Assembly (NCBI RefSeq): GCF_022662105.1
Contig: NZ_JAKMCP010000006.1
Span: forward strand, 1-64,000
DNA from: Aestuariivivens sediminis
GTDB lineage: Bacteria > Bacteroidota > Bacteroidia > Flavobacteriales > Flavobacteriaceae
Length of the DNA stretch: 64,000 bases
Direction: 5' to 3'
This document shows positions 25,205-34,884 of the stretch, one piece after another. Positions within the stretch are counted from its first letter, which is position 1, and the number at the start of each line of letters is the position of its first letter. The notes beneath the pieces are model-generated. The model did not search any database. It was not told the DNA's origin and saw only the letters and a list, made by a program, of their open reading frames with translations. The position numbers were made by a program, and so were the translations under genes.

Positions 25205-26728
25205 CTAATTAATAATAATATTCAGCATTTTTTCAGTGGCCTTTATGGCCGATACCGTCTGATCGGAATCCAATCCACGAGTTTTAAACTCCTTATCAGT
25301 ACTTTTCCATGTTATAATGGTTTCACATAAGGCATCCGATCGACTTCCGGGTGGGATTCGAACAGCATAGTCTATAAGATCGGGTAAGGTCGTTTTCTTC
25401 CTTTTAAATATATTTCGAATGGCATTCATAAAGGCATCAAATTGCCCATCCCCTTGTGAATTTTCCTCATACGTTTCATTTTCAATTGTAACAGAAATCG
25501 TTGTCGAAGGTTTTAAGCCCTTTGAATGCGTCAATACATACGAATTAACTTTTACCTTTTCTTCATAGCTATTATCTAAAACATCAGAAATGATATAGGG
25601 TAAGTCTTCTTTGGTCACGACTTGTTTCTTATCACCTAATTCAATAATTCGCTGGGTTACTTTTTTTAAGTCTTCGTCATTTAACTGAAGTCCCAATTCC
25701 TGTAAATTTTTTTGAATATTGGCCTTACCGGAGGATTTTCCCAGAGCATATTGTCGCTTTCTTCCAAAACGCTCCGGCATTAAATCACTAAAATACAAGT
25801 TCTTTTTATTATCTCCATCGGCATGGATTCCAGCAGTTTGGGTAAACACATTGGCGCCAATAATGGGTTTGTTGGCAGGAATCATTACCCCTGTAAAGTT
25901 TTCTACCAATTTGCTTACCGTATACAATACTTTTTCATTAACCCTAATTTCAATTTCTGGCAGAAAATCATTAATAACGGCGATGGTGCTTGCCATTGGT
26001 GCATTACCTGCGCGTTCTCCCATACCATTAACGGTTAGATGCAAGCCATCTATTCCAGCCCTTATGGCTTCCAGAGCGTTGGAAACGCTTAAATCATAAT
26101 CGTTGTGTGCATGAAAATCAAAATGCAAATCGGGATAGGCTTCCCTGATTTCCTTTACAAAATCATAGGATTCTCTGGGGGTTAAAATCCCTAAAGTATC
26201 CGGTAACATAATACGCTTTACGGGTTGCGTGGCTAAAAATTCCAAAAATTCGAATACATAGGATTTGGAATTCCGCATGCCATTACTCCAGTCTTCTAAA
26301 TAAATATTTGTTTCAATACCTTTAGACTGGGCTAATTTAATCGCTTTTGAAATTTCCGTAAAATGCTGATTTGGAGTCTTTTTAAGCTGATATGTTAAAT
26401 GGTTTAATGAACCTTTTGTTAGCAAGTTTTGTACCTTGGCTCCAGCTTCTATCATCCAATTTATGGAAACCCCGTTGTCCACAAAGGTTAGGACTTCGAT
26501 AACATCGATAAATCCGGCCTCTTCTCCCCATTTGGTAATGGCCTTTACGGCTTGAAACTCGCCTTCAGAAACTCTTGCAGAGGCGATTTCTATTCGATCG
26601 ACCTTTAATTCTTCCAAAAGGAGTTTGGCTATGGTAAGTTTTTCAGATGCAGAAAACGACACTCCCGAGGTTTGTTCACCATCGCGTAATGTCGTATCCA
26701 TTATTTCAATTTGCCTTGTGGTCGCCAT
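25205..26728 (-). CDS. leuA: 2-isopropylmalate synthase (LeuA2/citramalate-synthase-like class)
   Basis: 507 residues. The catalytic HMGL-like barrel starts 'IEIMDTTLRDGEQTSGVSFS', with metal-binding His pair in 'FHAHNDYDLSVSNALEAI' and 'HLTVNGMGERAGNAP'. It is followed by a linker ('QTAGIHADGD') and a C-terminal LeuA regulatory domain (~370-507) for feedback control. The sequence belongs to the branch between classical LeuA and (R)-citramalate synthase; its place inside leuCDAB makes 2-isopropylmalate synthase the likely role. The start codon follows the leuD stop codon with no gap. Confidence 0.88.
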   Translation of the reverse strand: MATTRQIEIMDTTLRDGEQTSGVSFSASEKLTIAKLLLEELKVDRIEIASARVSEGEFQAVKAITKWGEEAGFIDVIEVLTFVDNGVSINWMIEAGAKVQNLLTKGSLNHLTYQLKKTPNQHFTEISKAIKLAQSKGIETNIYLEDWSNGMRNSKSYVFEFLEFLATQPVKRIMLPDTLGILTPRESYDFVKEIREAYPDLHFDFHAHNDYDLSVSNALEAIRAGIDGLHLTVNGMGERAGNAPMASTIAVINDFLPEIEIRVNEKVLYTVSKLVENFTGVMIPANKPIIGANVFTQTAGIHADGDNKKNLYFSDLMPERFGRKRQYALGKSSGKANIQKNLQELGLQLNDEDLKKVTQRIIELGDKKQVVTKEDLPYIISDVLDNSYEEKVKVNSYVLTHSKGLKPSTTISVTIENETYEENSQGDGQFDAFMNAIRNIFKRKKTTLPDLIDYAVRIPPGSRSDALCETIITWKSTDKEFKTRGLDSDQTVSAIKATEKMLNIIIN

Positions 26729-27325
26729 TTATAGCATCAAATCGTTTGCAAAGGATTCAATTTCATCTTTCATATTTTGAAGATAATCAATATCGTCGAA
26801 TCCATTTAGCATATTTTCTTTTTTGTAGCTGTTAATTTCAAATGTTTCCTTTGCTCCCGTCGCAAGAATGGTAATCGTCTGCTTGGGCAAGTTTACTTCA
26901 ATTTCTGTATTAGGATCTTTATAAATAGCTTCAAAAATTTGTTCTGAAAACTCAGGACTCACCTGTACCGGCAAAACACCAACATTCAAACAATTGTTTT
27001 TAAATATATCGGCAAAAAAACTTGACACTACACAACGAAAACCATAGTCGTAAACGGCCCATGCCGCATGTTCCCGAGATGAGCCGGAACCAAAGTTTTT
27101 ACCGCCTACCAAAATTTTTCCACTATACAACGGGTTATTTAGAACAAAGCTTTCTTTCGGCGTATCATCTGCATTATATCTCCAATCCCGAAATAAATTA
27201 TCTCCAAATCGTTTACGCTCCGTCGCTTTTAAAAAACGAGCAGGAATAATTTGATCGGTATCCACATTTTCTAGCGGCAAAGGAACTGCCGAGCTCGTTA
27301 AAACATTAAATTTATCGTATGCCAT
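26729..27325 (-). CDS. leuD: 3-isopropylmalate dehydratase small subunit
   Basis: 198 residues, typical length. '[16 protein letters not shown]' and '[38 protein letters not shown]' are the swivelling-domain signatures of LeuD. With LeuC it isomerises 2-isopropylmalate to 3-isopropylmalate. It follows leuC after a 106-base gap containing a GC-rich palindrome, and abuts leuA directly. Confidence 0.95.
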   Translation of the reverse strand: MAYDKFNVLTSSAVPLPLENVDTDQIIPARFLKATERKRFGDNLFRDWRYNADDTPKESFVLNNPLYSGKILVGGKNFGSGSSREHAAWAVYDYGFRCVVSSFFADIFKNNCLNVGVLPVQVSPEFSEQIFEAIYKDPNTEIEVNLPKQTITILATGAKETFEINSYKKENMLNGFDDIDYLQNMKDEIESFANDLML

Positions 27326-27350
27326 TTTTTTTGTATTCAGTCTGCCAGGA

Positions 27351-27364
27351 ATCTGCCGGCAGAT
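27351..27364. repeat. GC-rich palindrome between leuC and leuD
   Basis: ATCTGCCGGCAGAT is a perfect 14-bp palindrome, preceded by a further TCTGCC half. It resembles the element at 12300-12322 and may shape mRNA stability between the two genes. Confidence 0.55.
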
Positions 27365-27431
27365 ATTTTTATATTCTTTTTAAACATGTTTTTGGTAGTC
27401 AGTATGCATAATAGCCGTTTCAAAACCTTTT

Positions 27432-28826
27432 TTATAATAGTTCCCTCGGATCCGTAACAACTCCTGTTACGGCCGCTGCGGCAGCTACTAATGGACTTGC
27501 AAGCATGGTTCTTGAACCGGGACCTTGACGCCCTTCGAAATTACGGTTTGATGTACTTACAGCATATTTTCCCGCTGGAATTTTGTCGTCGTTCATAGCT
27601 AAACAAGCAGAACATCCTGGCTGTCTGAGGGTAAATCCTGCATTAGTGATGATATCCAAAATGCCCTCTTCCTTTATTTTATCTTCTACTTCATGGGAAC
27701 CGGGAACTAACCAAGCCGTGATGTGATCTGCCTTTTTCCGACCTTTGACTATGGAAGCAAATGCTCTGAAATCTTCAATTCGCCCATTGGTACAACTGCC
27801 AAGAAATACATAGTCTACTTTTTTACCAATCATGGAATCACTCTCACTGTAACCCATATAATCCAGGGATTTTTTGTAGGTCGCCACACCGCCCTCCACA
27901 TCTTCAGCATTAGGAATATGTTTAGAGATGCCAATACCCATCCCGGGATTAGTACCATAGGTAATCATGGGTTCTATGTCACTGGCATTGAAATTAAATT
28001 CCTTATCAAATACGGCGTTTTCATCCGTTTTTAAGGTTTTCCAATATGCAACTGCTTCATCCCAGGCGTCACCTTTTAGGGACAGTGGTTTATCTTTTAA
28101 ATACGAAAAAGTTGTTTCATCGGGGGCAATCATACCTCCCCTTGCTCCCATTTCTATGGATAGGTTACAGACGGTCATCCGTCCTTCCATAGTCATATTT
28201 TCAAACACATCACCGGCATACTCAACAAAGTATCCCGTTGCTCCCGAAGTGGTTAATTGGGAAATAATAAATAGCGCCACATCTTTGGGGGTCACGCCTT
28301 TGCTCAATTGGCCATTCACATTGATGCGCATTTTTTTGGGCTTAGGCTGCATGATACATTGCGTGGATAATACCATTTCTACCTCCGAGGTCCCAATACC
28401 GAATGCAATAGCTCCAAAAGCCCCATGAGTTGAGGTATGGGAATCCCCACAAACTATAGTAGCACCCGGGAAAGTAATCCCATTTTCCGGACCTACAACA
28501 TGAACGATTCCATTCTTTTTATGACCAAGACCCCAATGGCTAATACCATGCTCTTTCGCATTGGATTCCAAGGCTTTTAATTGTTTTGCCGATAAGGGAT
28601 CTTCAACCGGTAAATGTTGGTTGATTGTCGGTGTGTTGTGATCTGCGGTTGCAAATGTACGCTCGGGATATAGCACTTTGAGGCCTCTGTTTTTTAATCC
28701 TAAAAAGGCCACAGGACTCGTTACTTCATGTATAAAATGTCGATCTATAAAAAATACGTCTGGGCCACCTTCAATTTTTCTTACTACATGAGAGTCCCAA
28801 ACTTTATCAAACAATGTATTACTCAT
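27432..28826 (-). CDS. leuC: 3-isopropylmalate dehydratase large subunit
   Basis: 464 residues from the ATG at 28826, the standard LeuC length; an in-frame start at 28853 lies inside the promoter box and is rejected. The [4Fe-4S] ligands are in '[13 protein letters not shown]' and '[10 protein letters not shown]'. '[27 protein letters not shown]' is the aconitase-family substrate motif. It forms the catalytic dehydratase with LeuD. First gene of the leucine operon. Confidence 0.95.
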   Translation of the reverse strand: MSNTLFDKVWDSHVVRKIEGGPDVFFIDRHFIHEVTSPVAFLGLKNRGLKVLYPERTFATADHNTPTINQHLPVEDPLSAKQLKALESNAKEHGISHWGLGHKKNGIVHVVGPENGITFPGATIVCGDSHTSTHGAFGAIAFGIGTSEVEMVLSTQCIMQPKPKKMRINVNGQLSKGVTPKDVALFIISQLTTSGATGYFVEYAGDVFENMTMEGRMTVCNLSIEMGARGGMIAPDETTFSYLKDKPLSLKGDAWDEAVAYWKTLKTDENAVFDKEFNFNASDIEPMITYGTNPGMGIGISKHIPNAEDVEGGVATYKKSLDYMGYSESDSMIGKKVDYVFLGSCTNGRIEDFRAFASIVKGRKKADHITAWLVPGSHEVEDKIKEEGILDIITNAGFTLRQPGCSACLAMNDDKIPAGKYAVSTSNRNFEGRQGPGSRTMLASPLVAAAAAVTGVVTDPRELL

Positions 28827-28850
28827 AATCGCTGTAATTGGTTCAGTTGA

Positions 28851-28879
28851 CAAATTTATAAAATACAGCTTGTTTTCAA
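28851..28879 (-). promoter_or_regulatory. leuC: Promoter of the leuCDAB operon
   Basis: On the minus strand TAAATTTG (28851-28858) is an exact -7 box with TTG 18 bases upstream (28877-28879). It predicts a leader of only about 20 bases, so there is no room for an attenuator downstream of this promoter. Confidence 0.65.
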
Positions 28880-28884
28880 GCCAA

Positions 28885-29269
28885 ATTTTGCAATCTATGC
28901 TACGATGGTCAACATTTTTAAATAATTCTTAATCATTATGTTTATATCAACCATTACGCTAATGAAATAAAGCGTTTATTGAAAATATTTTAAAGTCCAA
29001 AATTTACGAAAGCCAAGAAAAAAATTTAGTCAAAAGTGAACCTCCTTTTTTTAACCAAACTTGAATCCCTTAATGTCTCGGCATCCAAAGGTTCACAGAA
29101 ATTTCTGGTAATCTTATTTTTTGAGGCTATTATATCCCAATCCACCATAGATGGTTTGATTTAGTCCGCTTCCTTTACTTTAAATTCCTTTGATTAATTT
29201 TGATTAAAAGCTAACTTATATTTATTTAAACTCATAATATTGCGTTCATTAACGATACTTTAAAGTGGT
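28885..29269. other. Intergenic stretch upstream of the leucine operon
   Basis: About 385 AT-rich bases between leuC and the DUF72 gene. The only possible gene is the 40-codon frame at 29026-29148. An 8-bp inverted repeat GTGAACCT/AGGTTCAC (29036-29043 and 29089-29096) encloses 45 bases. No tRNA or riboswitch was recognised. Confidence 0.5.
29026..29148 (-). CDS. Possible 40-aa protein
   Basis: ATG-to-TAA frame of 40 codons whose product looks protein-like: starts 'MVDWDIIASKNKITRNF', continues 'CEPLDAETLRDSSLVKKRR' and ends 'FTFD'. Mixed charges and no long low-complexity run, in a region otherwise poor in open frames. It has no recognised family, and no clear -7 box precedes it. It contains the inverted repeat at 29036-29096, so the signal could instead be structural RNA. 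Confidence 0.3.
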   Translation of the reverse strand: MVDWDIIASKNKITRNFCEPLDAETLRDSSLVKKRRFTFD

Positions 29270-30148
29270 TCAAATGTTAGTGTAGGTGATTGGTACATTT
29301 AAATCACAACCCAGGCTCTTATTAATTTTCTTTATAAAATAAGCTGAGAGTAACGGAGATTCCTTTTCCATATTTTGATGAATGAAAAATGCGATTTCTT
29401 TTATTCCTAGGGATTTCCATTGTTCCAGGCGAGTTATCCAGTCGTCCAACCGTGTAAAATCGGTTTCATGATTGGCTCCAACAAACCTGATAAAAGCAGT
29501 TGTATTGGTTAAACGCATATGCAATAAATCGCGTCTACCCCCCGTATCTACCATCACATTGGAAACATTATGGGTTTCCAATAATTGGTACAGGGCTTCC
29601 GAAACCGTCCTGTCATTGTACCAATCGGTATGTCGAAATTCAATAGCAAGTGGAAATTCTTTAGGCCAATATTCAATAAAATCTACAACCCGGTCGAAAT
29701 TCTTGGGTGTGAAATTATTGTGCATTTGTAAAAATACCCTACCCAGTTTTTCCTGAAGATTGGAAGCATTATTCAAAAAATGCTGTACCACGTCTTTAGT
29801 TTCGGATAATCTTTTCCAATGACTGATTTCTTGATACAATTTTGGAAAAAATTTAAACTCCTCCGGCGTTTTATTATACCAAGCAGAAAATTGCTCATTC
29901 GGGAAAATGCGATAAAATGTCGCATTCAATTCAATGGAGTTAAACTGACTGGAGTAATATTTTAATTCATCTTTTGTTCCTCTCGGATAGAACCCCTTTA
30001 AGTCGGTCCTATTCCATTTAGCACAGCCTACATAAATTTTAGGGATATACGCATCCTTCTGCCTTTCCAATACCTTAAGGGTGTCGGGGTGATCATGAGG
30101 TAATTTAAAATCGATTAGTTCGGGATGGTCTACTCGGCCAAATTTCAT
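29270..30148 (-). CDS. DUF72 (YecE-family) protein
   Basis: 292 residues. The N-terminal 'IYVGCAKWNRTDLKGFYPRGTKDELKYYSSQFNSIELNATFYR' and later 'LAIEFRHTDWY' and 'TAFIRFVGAN' are the DUF72/YecE signature over a TIM-barrel-like fold. The biochemical role is unknown. A single gene with its promoter presumably in the 164-base gap that divides it from the divergent gene at 30313. Confidence 0.88.
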   Translation of the reverse strand: MKFGRVDHPELIDFKLPHDHPDTLKVLERQKDAYIPKIYVGCAKWNRTDLKGFYPRGTKDELKYYSSQFNSIELNATFYRIFPNEQFSAWYNKTPEEFKFFPKLYQEISHWKRLSETKDVVQHFLNNASNLQEKLGRVFLQMHNNFTPKNFDRVVDFIEYWPKEFPLAIEFRHTDWYNDRTVSEALYQLLETHNVSNVMVDTGGRRDLLHMRLTNTTAFIRFVGANHETDFTRLDDWITRLEQWKSLGIKEIAFFIHQNMEKESPLLSAYFIKKINKSLGCDLNVPITYTNI

Positions 30149-30312
30149 AAATTCATAATTAAGGTTGCACGCACTAGAAACCTGCTCTTTCCAAAGTTTT
30201 TAAAACATTAAATATAAATAAATGTTTCATGTTGATAACCTCGTTAATAATTAGAATTTTAAATGGCCATATCAGTTTTAATAATCTATAATTTTATTGA
30301 AAACACCAAATC

Positions 30313-30729
30313 ATGAACACAAGAGACCTTAGTCTGAAACAAATGAGACCAGAAATTTTGACCAACACCATTAATGATGACATGAGTAGCGAGGAACGTT
30401 TTCAAAACCTGGTTTTGCGACCGGTTATAAAGTTACAGAATGATTTGTTTATTGGTGTTTTTAAGAATTATATTACAAAACACAAATCGGTGTTTTATGG
30501 TCTTACCTTGCAAAAGCGAATGGATTATATTGAAAACGCCATCCATAAGGATATGAAATTTAGAAATTCTTTAAAGGGTATGGTAATTGGCCAGTTTACC
30601 TTGGAGGAATATGCTATTTATATTGAAAATTCCTGTGCTTTAAATAAACGCATGATGAACCTCGTCAAGGAACGCCTGCTTAGCAATATTCAATTATTGG
30701 ATAAACCTGAATTCTTAACAGCGGTTTAG
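30313..30729 (+). CDS. Conserved flavobacterial protein of unknown function (138 aa)
   Basis: All-alpha-looking cytoplasmic protein: 'EERFQNLVLRPVIKLQNDLFIGVFKNYI' and 'IENAIHKDMKFRNSLKGMVIGQFTLEEYAIYIENSCALNKRMMNLV'. I recognise it as a protein common in Flavobacteriaceae, often labelled 'glyoxalase' in databases. No vicinal-oxygen-chelate metal motif or beta-alpha-beta pattern is visible here, so that label looks unjustified. Its stop codon abuts that of the converging DUF2461 gene. Confidence 0.75.
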   Translation: MNTRDLSLKQMRPEILTNTINDDMSSEERFQNLVLRPVIKLQNDLFIGVFKNYITKHKSVFYGLTLQKRMDYIENAIHKDMKFRNSLKGMVIGQFTLEEYAIYIENSCALNKRMMNLVKERLLSNIQLLDKPEFLTAV

Positions 30730-31410
30730 TTATTGGATTAGTGGTACCCCATTTAAATCGGTAGTCAGAACATCGCTCATATAGTCAAAATAGGGTCGAA
30801 TTGCTTTGAATGCATGATCTACCTCATTAATGAAATTATTATCCAAAACCTGATTATCCGCAAACGTTTTAATAAAAATATATTGTTTCTTTTTTATTAA
30901 ATCGATGGCTTTATGGTCTCTGTCAAACCCTTTTGGAGCTGTTTTTACTTCGTCACCTACCAAACCTCCCCAAACGCTTTTAAAGGTTTTCTCATTGATG
31001 ATTTCTCTTATGTAATCATCATCCATTTCGAATTCCTTTCGGATCCGTAACAAGTCCGCCGGAGCAGGTTCCCAAAACCCTGTGGCGATAAAGCTTTCGT
31101 TATTAGGTTGGATATGTAGATAATAACCACCTCTTAATTTAGGCTTTGTTCTATGAAAGGAACCACCAAAGTGTGTTTTATAAGGCAATTTGTTTTTTGA
31201 AAAGCGCACGTCCCGGTAAATACGGAACATTTTCAATTTATCAATGTCGTCGTGTTTGTTGAGATTTGCCAGAACAGCATTGTAGACTTCCTTTACTTGG
31301 GCCTCGATAGCTTTGAATTCCTTTTTATTCTCATTAAACCAGTCACGGTTATTGTTTTTTTCCAATTTTTTAAAAAAATCTAAGGCTGATTTTGGTACTG
31401 TTGTATTCAT
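30730..31410 (-). CDS. DUF2461 / TIGR02453 family protein
   Basis: 226 residues from the ATG at 31410. 'LDFFKKLEKNNNRDWFNENKKEFKAIEAQVKEVYNAV' and 'FRIYRDVRFSKNKLPYKTHFGGSFHR' are the family hallmarks, with 'GGYYLHIQPNNESFIATGFWEP' in the middle. The family is widespread, cytoplasmic and of unknown function. It follows the esterase gene by 27 bases on the complementary order, but each is likely read from its own promoter. Confidence 0.88.
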   Translation of the reverse strand: MNTTVPKSALDFFKKLEKNNNRDWFNENKKEFKAIEAQVKEVYNAVLANLNKHDDIDKLKMFRIYRDVRFSKNKLPYKTHFGGSFHRTKPKLRGGYYLHIQPNNESFIATGFWEPAPADLLRIRKEFEMDDDYIREIINEKTFKSVWGGLVGDEVKTAPKGFDRDHKAIDLIKKKQYIFIKTFADNQVLDNNFINEVDHAFKAIRPYFDYMSDVLTTDLNGVPLIQ

Positions 31411-31437
31411 AGTATGATGTTTTAGAAACACATTGCT

Positions 31438-32259
31438 TTACATTGATCTATTCTTCTGGAAGTAATCATTAAAGAACAGTGTTTGATATTTAATGGCATT
31501 AGTCCAATAGGTCCAGTTATGCTTACCCGGACGTTCAATAAAATCATGCGCAATGTTTCTTTCAATCAGTTTTTTATGCAGTCTTTGGTTGGCATCGAAA
31601 AAGAAATCATCATGGCCACAATCAATAATAAGTTTTAAATCGCCGTCCAATAAATGTAAGAGGTTGATCACTGTATGGCTTTCCCATACCTCCTTATTTT
31701 CAGAATATTTACCCAGTCGCTCACTGAGGTTCCAATTATTTGGGAACGGACGAATATCAACGCCACCACTCATACTTCCTGCGGCGCCCCATATATCTTG
31801 ATGTCTAAACGCCAGATAAAGTGCGCCGTGCCCTCCCATACTTATACCTGTTATAGCGCGTCCCGTTTTTTCTTTTATCGTATTGTATTTATTGTCTATA
31901 GTAGTTACAAGCTCCTTATAAATATAGGTTTCATATTTCATGGTGCTATCTATGGGACTATCAAAATACCAGCCGGTAACTGCGCCATCTGGACATACAA
32001 TAATCATATTATAAGTATCTGCAATATTTTTGATATTTGGTACCGTGGTTACCCATTTTGAAAAATCATCACCAGCACCATGCAACAAATACAATACAGG
32101 AAATTCATCTTCTTGAGAAGCATAGCTGTCTGGAAAAATCACAACATTCTTTATAGGTTTGTTCATGGATTGACTCATTACCGTTAGCGTATCTACCTGT
32201 GATGCCATCATATGAAAACAATTGCATAGCATGGCAAAAAGAACGAGTTTAATTTTCAT
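31438..32259 (-). CDS. Secreted alpha/beta-hydrolase esterase (esterase D-like)
   Basis: 273 residues with a signal peptide (to about residue 20). The serine-hydrolase triad can be read: nucleophile Ser in 'AITGISMGGHGALYLAF', Asp in 'LIIDCGHDDFFFDAN', His in 'RPGKHNWTYW'. The oxyanion region is 'FPVLYLLHGAGDDFSKWV'. This is the PF00756 putative-esterase family, related to acetyl-xylan/feruloyl esterases and S-formylglutathione hydrolase. A periplasmic ester-cleaving role is likely; the substrate cannot be named. The 191 bases upstream hold a 7-bp hairpin (32316-32332) and no gene. Confidence 0.85.
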   Translation of the reverse strand: MKIKLVLFAMLCNCFHMMASQVDTLTVMSQSMNKPIKNVVIFPDSYASQEDEFPVLYLLHGAGDDFSKWVTTVPNIKNIADTYNMIIVCPDGAVTGWYFDSPIDSTMKYETYIYKELVTTIDNKYNTIKEKTGRAITGISMGGHGALYLAFRHQDIWGAAGSMSGGVDIRPFPNNWNLSERLGKYSENKEVWESHTVINLLHLLDGDLKLIIDCGHDDFFFDANQRLHKKLIERNIAHDFIERPGKHNWTYWTNAIKYQTLFFNDYFQKNRSM

Positions 32260-32450
32260 CTATTATTGATTTGATTAATATTATTGTATGCAAAGTTGAG
32301 AACTTAGCTAGGTAATGAAACCAAAGGTTTCAATAAAATTTTCCTCGAATATAATCTAAATTCTTAAGGTACTCAATACATTAAGAAGTAGAAATGTAAT
32401 TAGATTGGCATGACTAGACAACAAGACAAAGGAAACCTAAAAAAATAAGC

Positions 32451-33227
32451 TTAATCAAAGTCGATATATTTCAGAATTAACCCAGACGCCGGTGCTATAT
32501 AATTCATTTTTATTTCACTATCGGGTAATAGGCTCTTTTTAATATCCTCTAGCTTCAAATTTCCCTTACCCAGGTCAATTAAAGCTCCCATCATCAATCG
32601 AATTTGATTTCGCATGAACCCTTTGCCCCTCACTCGAAGGAGATACGATTTTTCGGGAAAATAATTAGCCTTATAGATGCGATTGTCAATGAGTTCACAT
32701 CTTAAAATCTCACGATCGTAAACACCAGTGTTAGTAGGTTTATAGCAATAGGATTTAAAATAATGTTCACCCTCAAACAGTTTGGCACCTTGTTTCATGA
32801 TATCGATATTTAAATCGTCTAAAATAGTGGTCATAATAGGAGCACAAAAGGGATGGCACTTTGCTCCATAGGTAAAAAGATAATGGTATTCTTTTGTTTT
32901 TGAATGCTGAATGATATTGAATTTCTCATCAACTTCCTTAATGTCAAGTGCTCGAATGTCTTGCGGAAGGTTATAATTAAACAAAGTCAAAAAGGCTTTC
33001 TCATCTTTGAGAGGTTCCGACAAAAACAGCTCAAAAGCGGCATTTTCTGCAGACACCATAGCGTCCGTACGTCCGGCGCACAGACTTTTAAACGGTTTAC
33101 CCTCCAGTATAAAATTTAAGGTTCTGTCTACCATTAAATGAAGTGTTTTCACATTGGGCTGCTTTTGCCACCCATGAAAACGGTAGCCCAAATACTGAAT
33201 GGTAATGACGTAATAGAATTTTTTCAC
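32451..33227 (-). CDS. truA: tRNA pseudouridine(38-40) synthase TruA
   Basis: 258 residues starting with GTG at 33227. 'IQYLGYRFHGWQKQPNVKTLH' and 'CAGRTDAMVSAENAAFEL' with the catalytic Asp match TruA; the usual GVHA after the Asp motif is VSAE here. 'FMRNQIRLMMGALIDLGKG' is the conserved C-terminal motif. It isomerises uridines 38-40 of the tRNA anticodon stem. Stands 79 bases before the end of hisIE on the same strand. Confidence 0.9.
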   Translation of the reverse strand: MKKFYYVITIQYLGYRFHGWQKQPNVKTLHLMVDRTLNFILEGKPFKSLCAGRTDAMVSAENAAFELFLSEPLKDEKAFLTLFNYNLPQDIRALDIKEVDEKFNIIQHSKTKEYHYLFTYGAKCHPFCAPIMTTILDDLNIDIMKQGAKLFEGEHYFKSYCYKPTNTGVYDREILRCELIDNRIYKANYFPEKSYLLRVRGKGFMRNQIRLMMGALIDLGKGNLKLEDIKKSLLPDSEIKMNYIAPASGLILKYIDFD

Positions 33228-33306
33228 TATAATGACTAATGTTCACGTTTTAAGGTGTGGTTTCATCCTTTAACCTTTAGTTACTTAAAATCTCTAACTT
33301 AAAACC

Positions 33307-33900
33307 TTACTTATGCCTTGTTTTTAATTCCGCTTCAATATCCTTTAAAGTAAACCCTTTAGCTTGCAGTAACATAAGATAATGGAATAGTAGGTCGGCC
33401 GATTCGTATAAAAACAAGTCGTCGTTATTATTCATCGCTTCAATAACGGTTTCCACAGCCTCCTCTCCTACTTTTTGTGCCACTTTATTGATGCCTTTAG
33501 CAAATAAACTGGCCACGTAAGATGTTTTGGTATCGCTATTCGCAACGCGTTCGGCTATAATTTCTTCTAAGGTTGAGAAAAAACCATATGTGGCCTTATT
33601 ATCTTCGCCCCAGCAGTTATCGGTTCCTTTATGACAGGTGGGTCCCGTTGGATTGACTTGAACCAGAAGGGTATCCTTATCACAATCATTTGCAATACTT
33701 ACCAGATGTAACACATTACCGCTTTCTTCACCTTTAGTCCATAAGCGTTGCTTGCTTCTGCTAAAAAATGTTACTTGTTTTGTTTCAATAGTCTTTTGGT
33801 ACGCTGCTTCATTCATATACCCTAACATTAATACTGTTTTGGTTACGGCATCCTGAATGATTGCAGGTACCAATCCCTTGGAATCGTATTTTATTTTCAT
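33307..33900 (-). CDS. hisIE: Bifunctional phosphoribosyl-AMP cyclohydrolase / phosphoribosyl-ATP pyrophosphatase
   Basis: 197 residues from ATG at 33900 (a GTG 18 bases upstream is less likely). HisI domain 1-~105: 'SRSKQRLWTKGEESGNVLHL', 'DCDKDTLLVQV', and metal-binding Cys in 'PTCHKGTDNCWG'. HisE domain ~110-197: 'KGINKVAQKVGEEAVETVIEAMNND' and 'ESADLLFHYLMLL'. It catalyses steps two and three of histidine synthesis. Last gene of the his operon, 141 bases after hisF. Confidence 0.95.
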   Translation of the reverse strand: MKIKYDSKGLVPAIIQDAVTKTVLMLGYMNEAAYQKTIETKQVTFFSRSKQRLWTKGEESGNVLHLVSIANDCDKDTLLVQVNPTGPTCHKGTDNCWGEDNKATYGFFSTLEEIIAERVANSDTKTSYVASLFAKGINKVAQKVGEEAVETVIEAMNNNDDLFLYESADLLFHYLMLLQAKGFTLKDIEAELKTRHK

Positions 33901-34041
33901 AATTCTATTTTGTTCCACATTTCCACTACCCCATTGGATAGACTAAAAGTCGGAATCTATAATTTAAATTCTATTTATTTGGTTTCCGATTGCACACCGG
34001 AATTCTCTCGGAGTACTCAGCACAATAATAAGAGATAACCA

Positions 34042-34797
34042 TTACAGTCTAACCTCAATATTGTGAGCTTTTAATTCATGTTTTAATTCAAAAATAGGGA
34101 TTTCTCCAAAATGAAACACACTTGCTGCCAATGCGGCATCCGCTTTACCTTCCTTAAAGGCATCAATAAAATGTTGCACATTTCCTGCCCCCCCCGATGC
34201 AATGATAGGTATGTTCAACTTGGCTGACAATTGTGCCAGTGCCCTATTGGCAAAACCATTTTTAGTACCATCGTGGTCCATGGAGGTAAATAATATTTCG
34301 CCGGCACCACGTTGTTCAACCTCTTTGGCCCATTCGAATAAATCTATTTCTGTGGGAATACTTCCACCGGCTAGGTGTACTTTCCAATCCCCATCAATTT
34401 GCTTGGCATCAATGGCAACCACGACGCACTGGCTTCCAAATTTATCCGCGAGTTCATTAATCAGTTCAGGGCGTTTAACAGCCGATGAGTTAATAGAGAC
34501 CTTATCCGCACCACATTTTAATAGCGCATCTACGTGTTCGACACTCGAAATACCACCGCCAACCGTAAAGGGTATATTAACCTGCTCCGCTACATGTAAT
34601 ACCATATCCAACACTGTTGCTCGTTCCTCTAATGTTGCCGATATATCTAAAAAAACAAGTTCGTCTGCTCCACGTTCGGCATATTGCTTTGCGAGAGCCA
34701 CCGGATCACCGGCATCGCGTAAATCCACAAAATTAACGCCTTTTACGGTACGTCCGTTTTTAATATCTAAACAAGGTATAATTCGTTTTGTTAACAT
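34042..34797 (-). CDS. hisF: Imidazole glycerol phosphate synthase, cyclase subunit
   Basis: 251 residues, standard length. TIM barrel with catalytic Asp in '[17 protein letters not shown]' and 'VVVAIDAKQ', and phosphate-binding 'GGGISSVEH' and '[11 protein letters not shown]'. It uses ammonia from HisH to close the imidazole ring and releases AICAR. 88 bases after hisA. Confidence 0.96.
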   Translation of the reverse strand: MLTKRIIPCLDIKNGRTVKGVNFVDLRDAGDPVALAKQYAERGADELVFLDISATLEERATVLDMVLHVAEQVNIPFTVGGGISSVEHVDALLKCGADKVSINSSAVKRPELINELADKFGSQCVVVAIDAKQIDGDWKVHLAGGSIPTEIDLFEWAKEVEQRGAGEILFTSMDHDGTKNGFANRALAQLSAKLNIPIIASGGAGNVQHFIDAFKEGKADAALAASVFHFGEIPIFELKHELKAHNIEVRL

Positions 34798-34884
34798 TGA
34801 TTTATTTTAATGTTACTATATCTTATGAAAGGTCAAAATAATGTATTATGCATACTAAGGACTCTATTCTTTCATAGGTCACGT

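Noticed and set aside
28895-28915. Mini-frame MLTIVA followed by GCTTG-AAAA-CAAGC hairpin, suggesting a leu attenuator
   Set aside because: It is upstream of an exact -7 box with good -33 spacing, only six codons long with a single Leu, and the hairpin lacks a proper T-run.
32316-32332. TGAAACC/GGTTTCA hairpin after truA
   Set aside because: 7-bp stem with 3-base loop but no T-run on the truA strand; cannot be called a terminator or operator with confidence.
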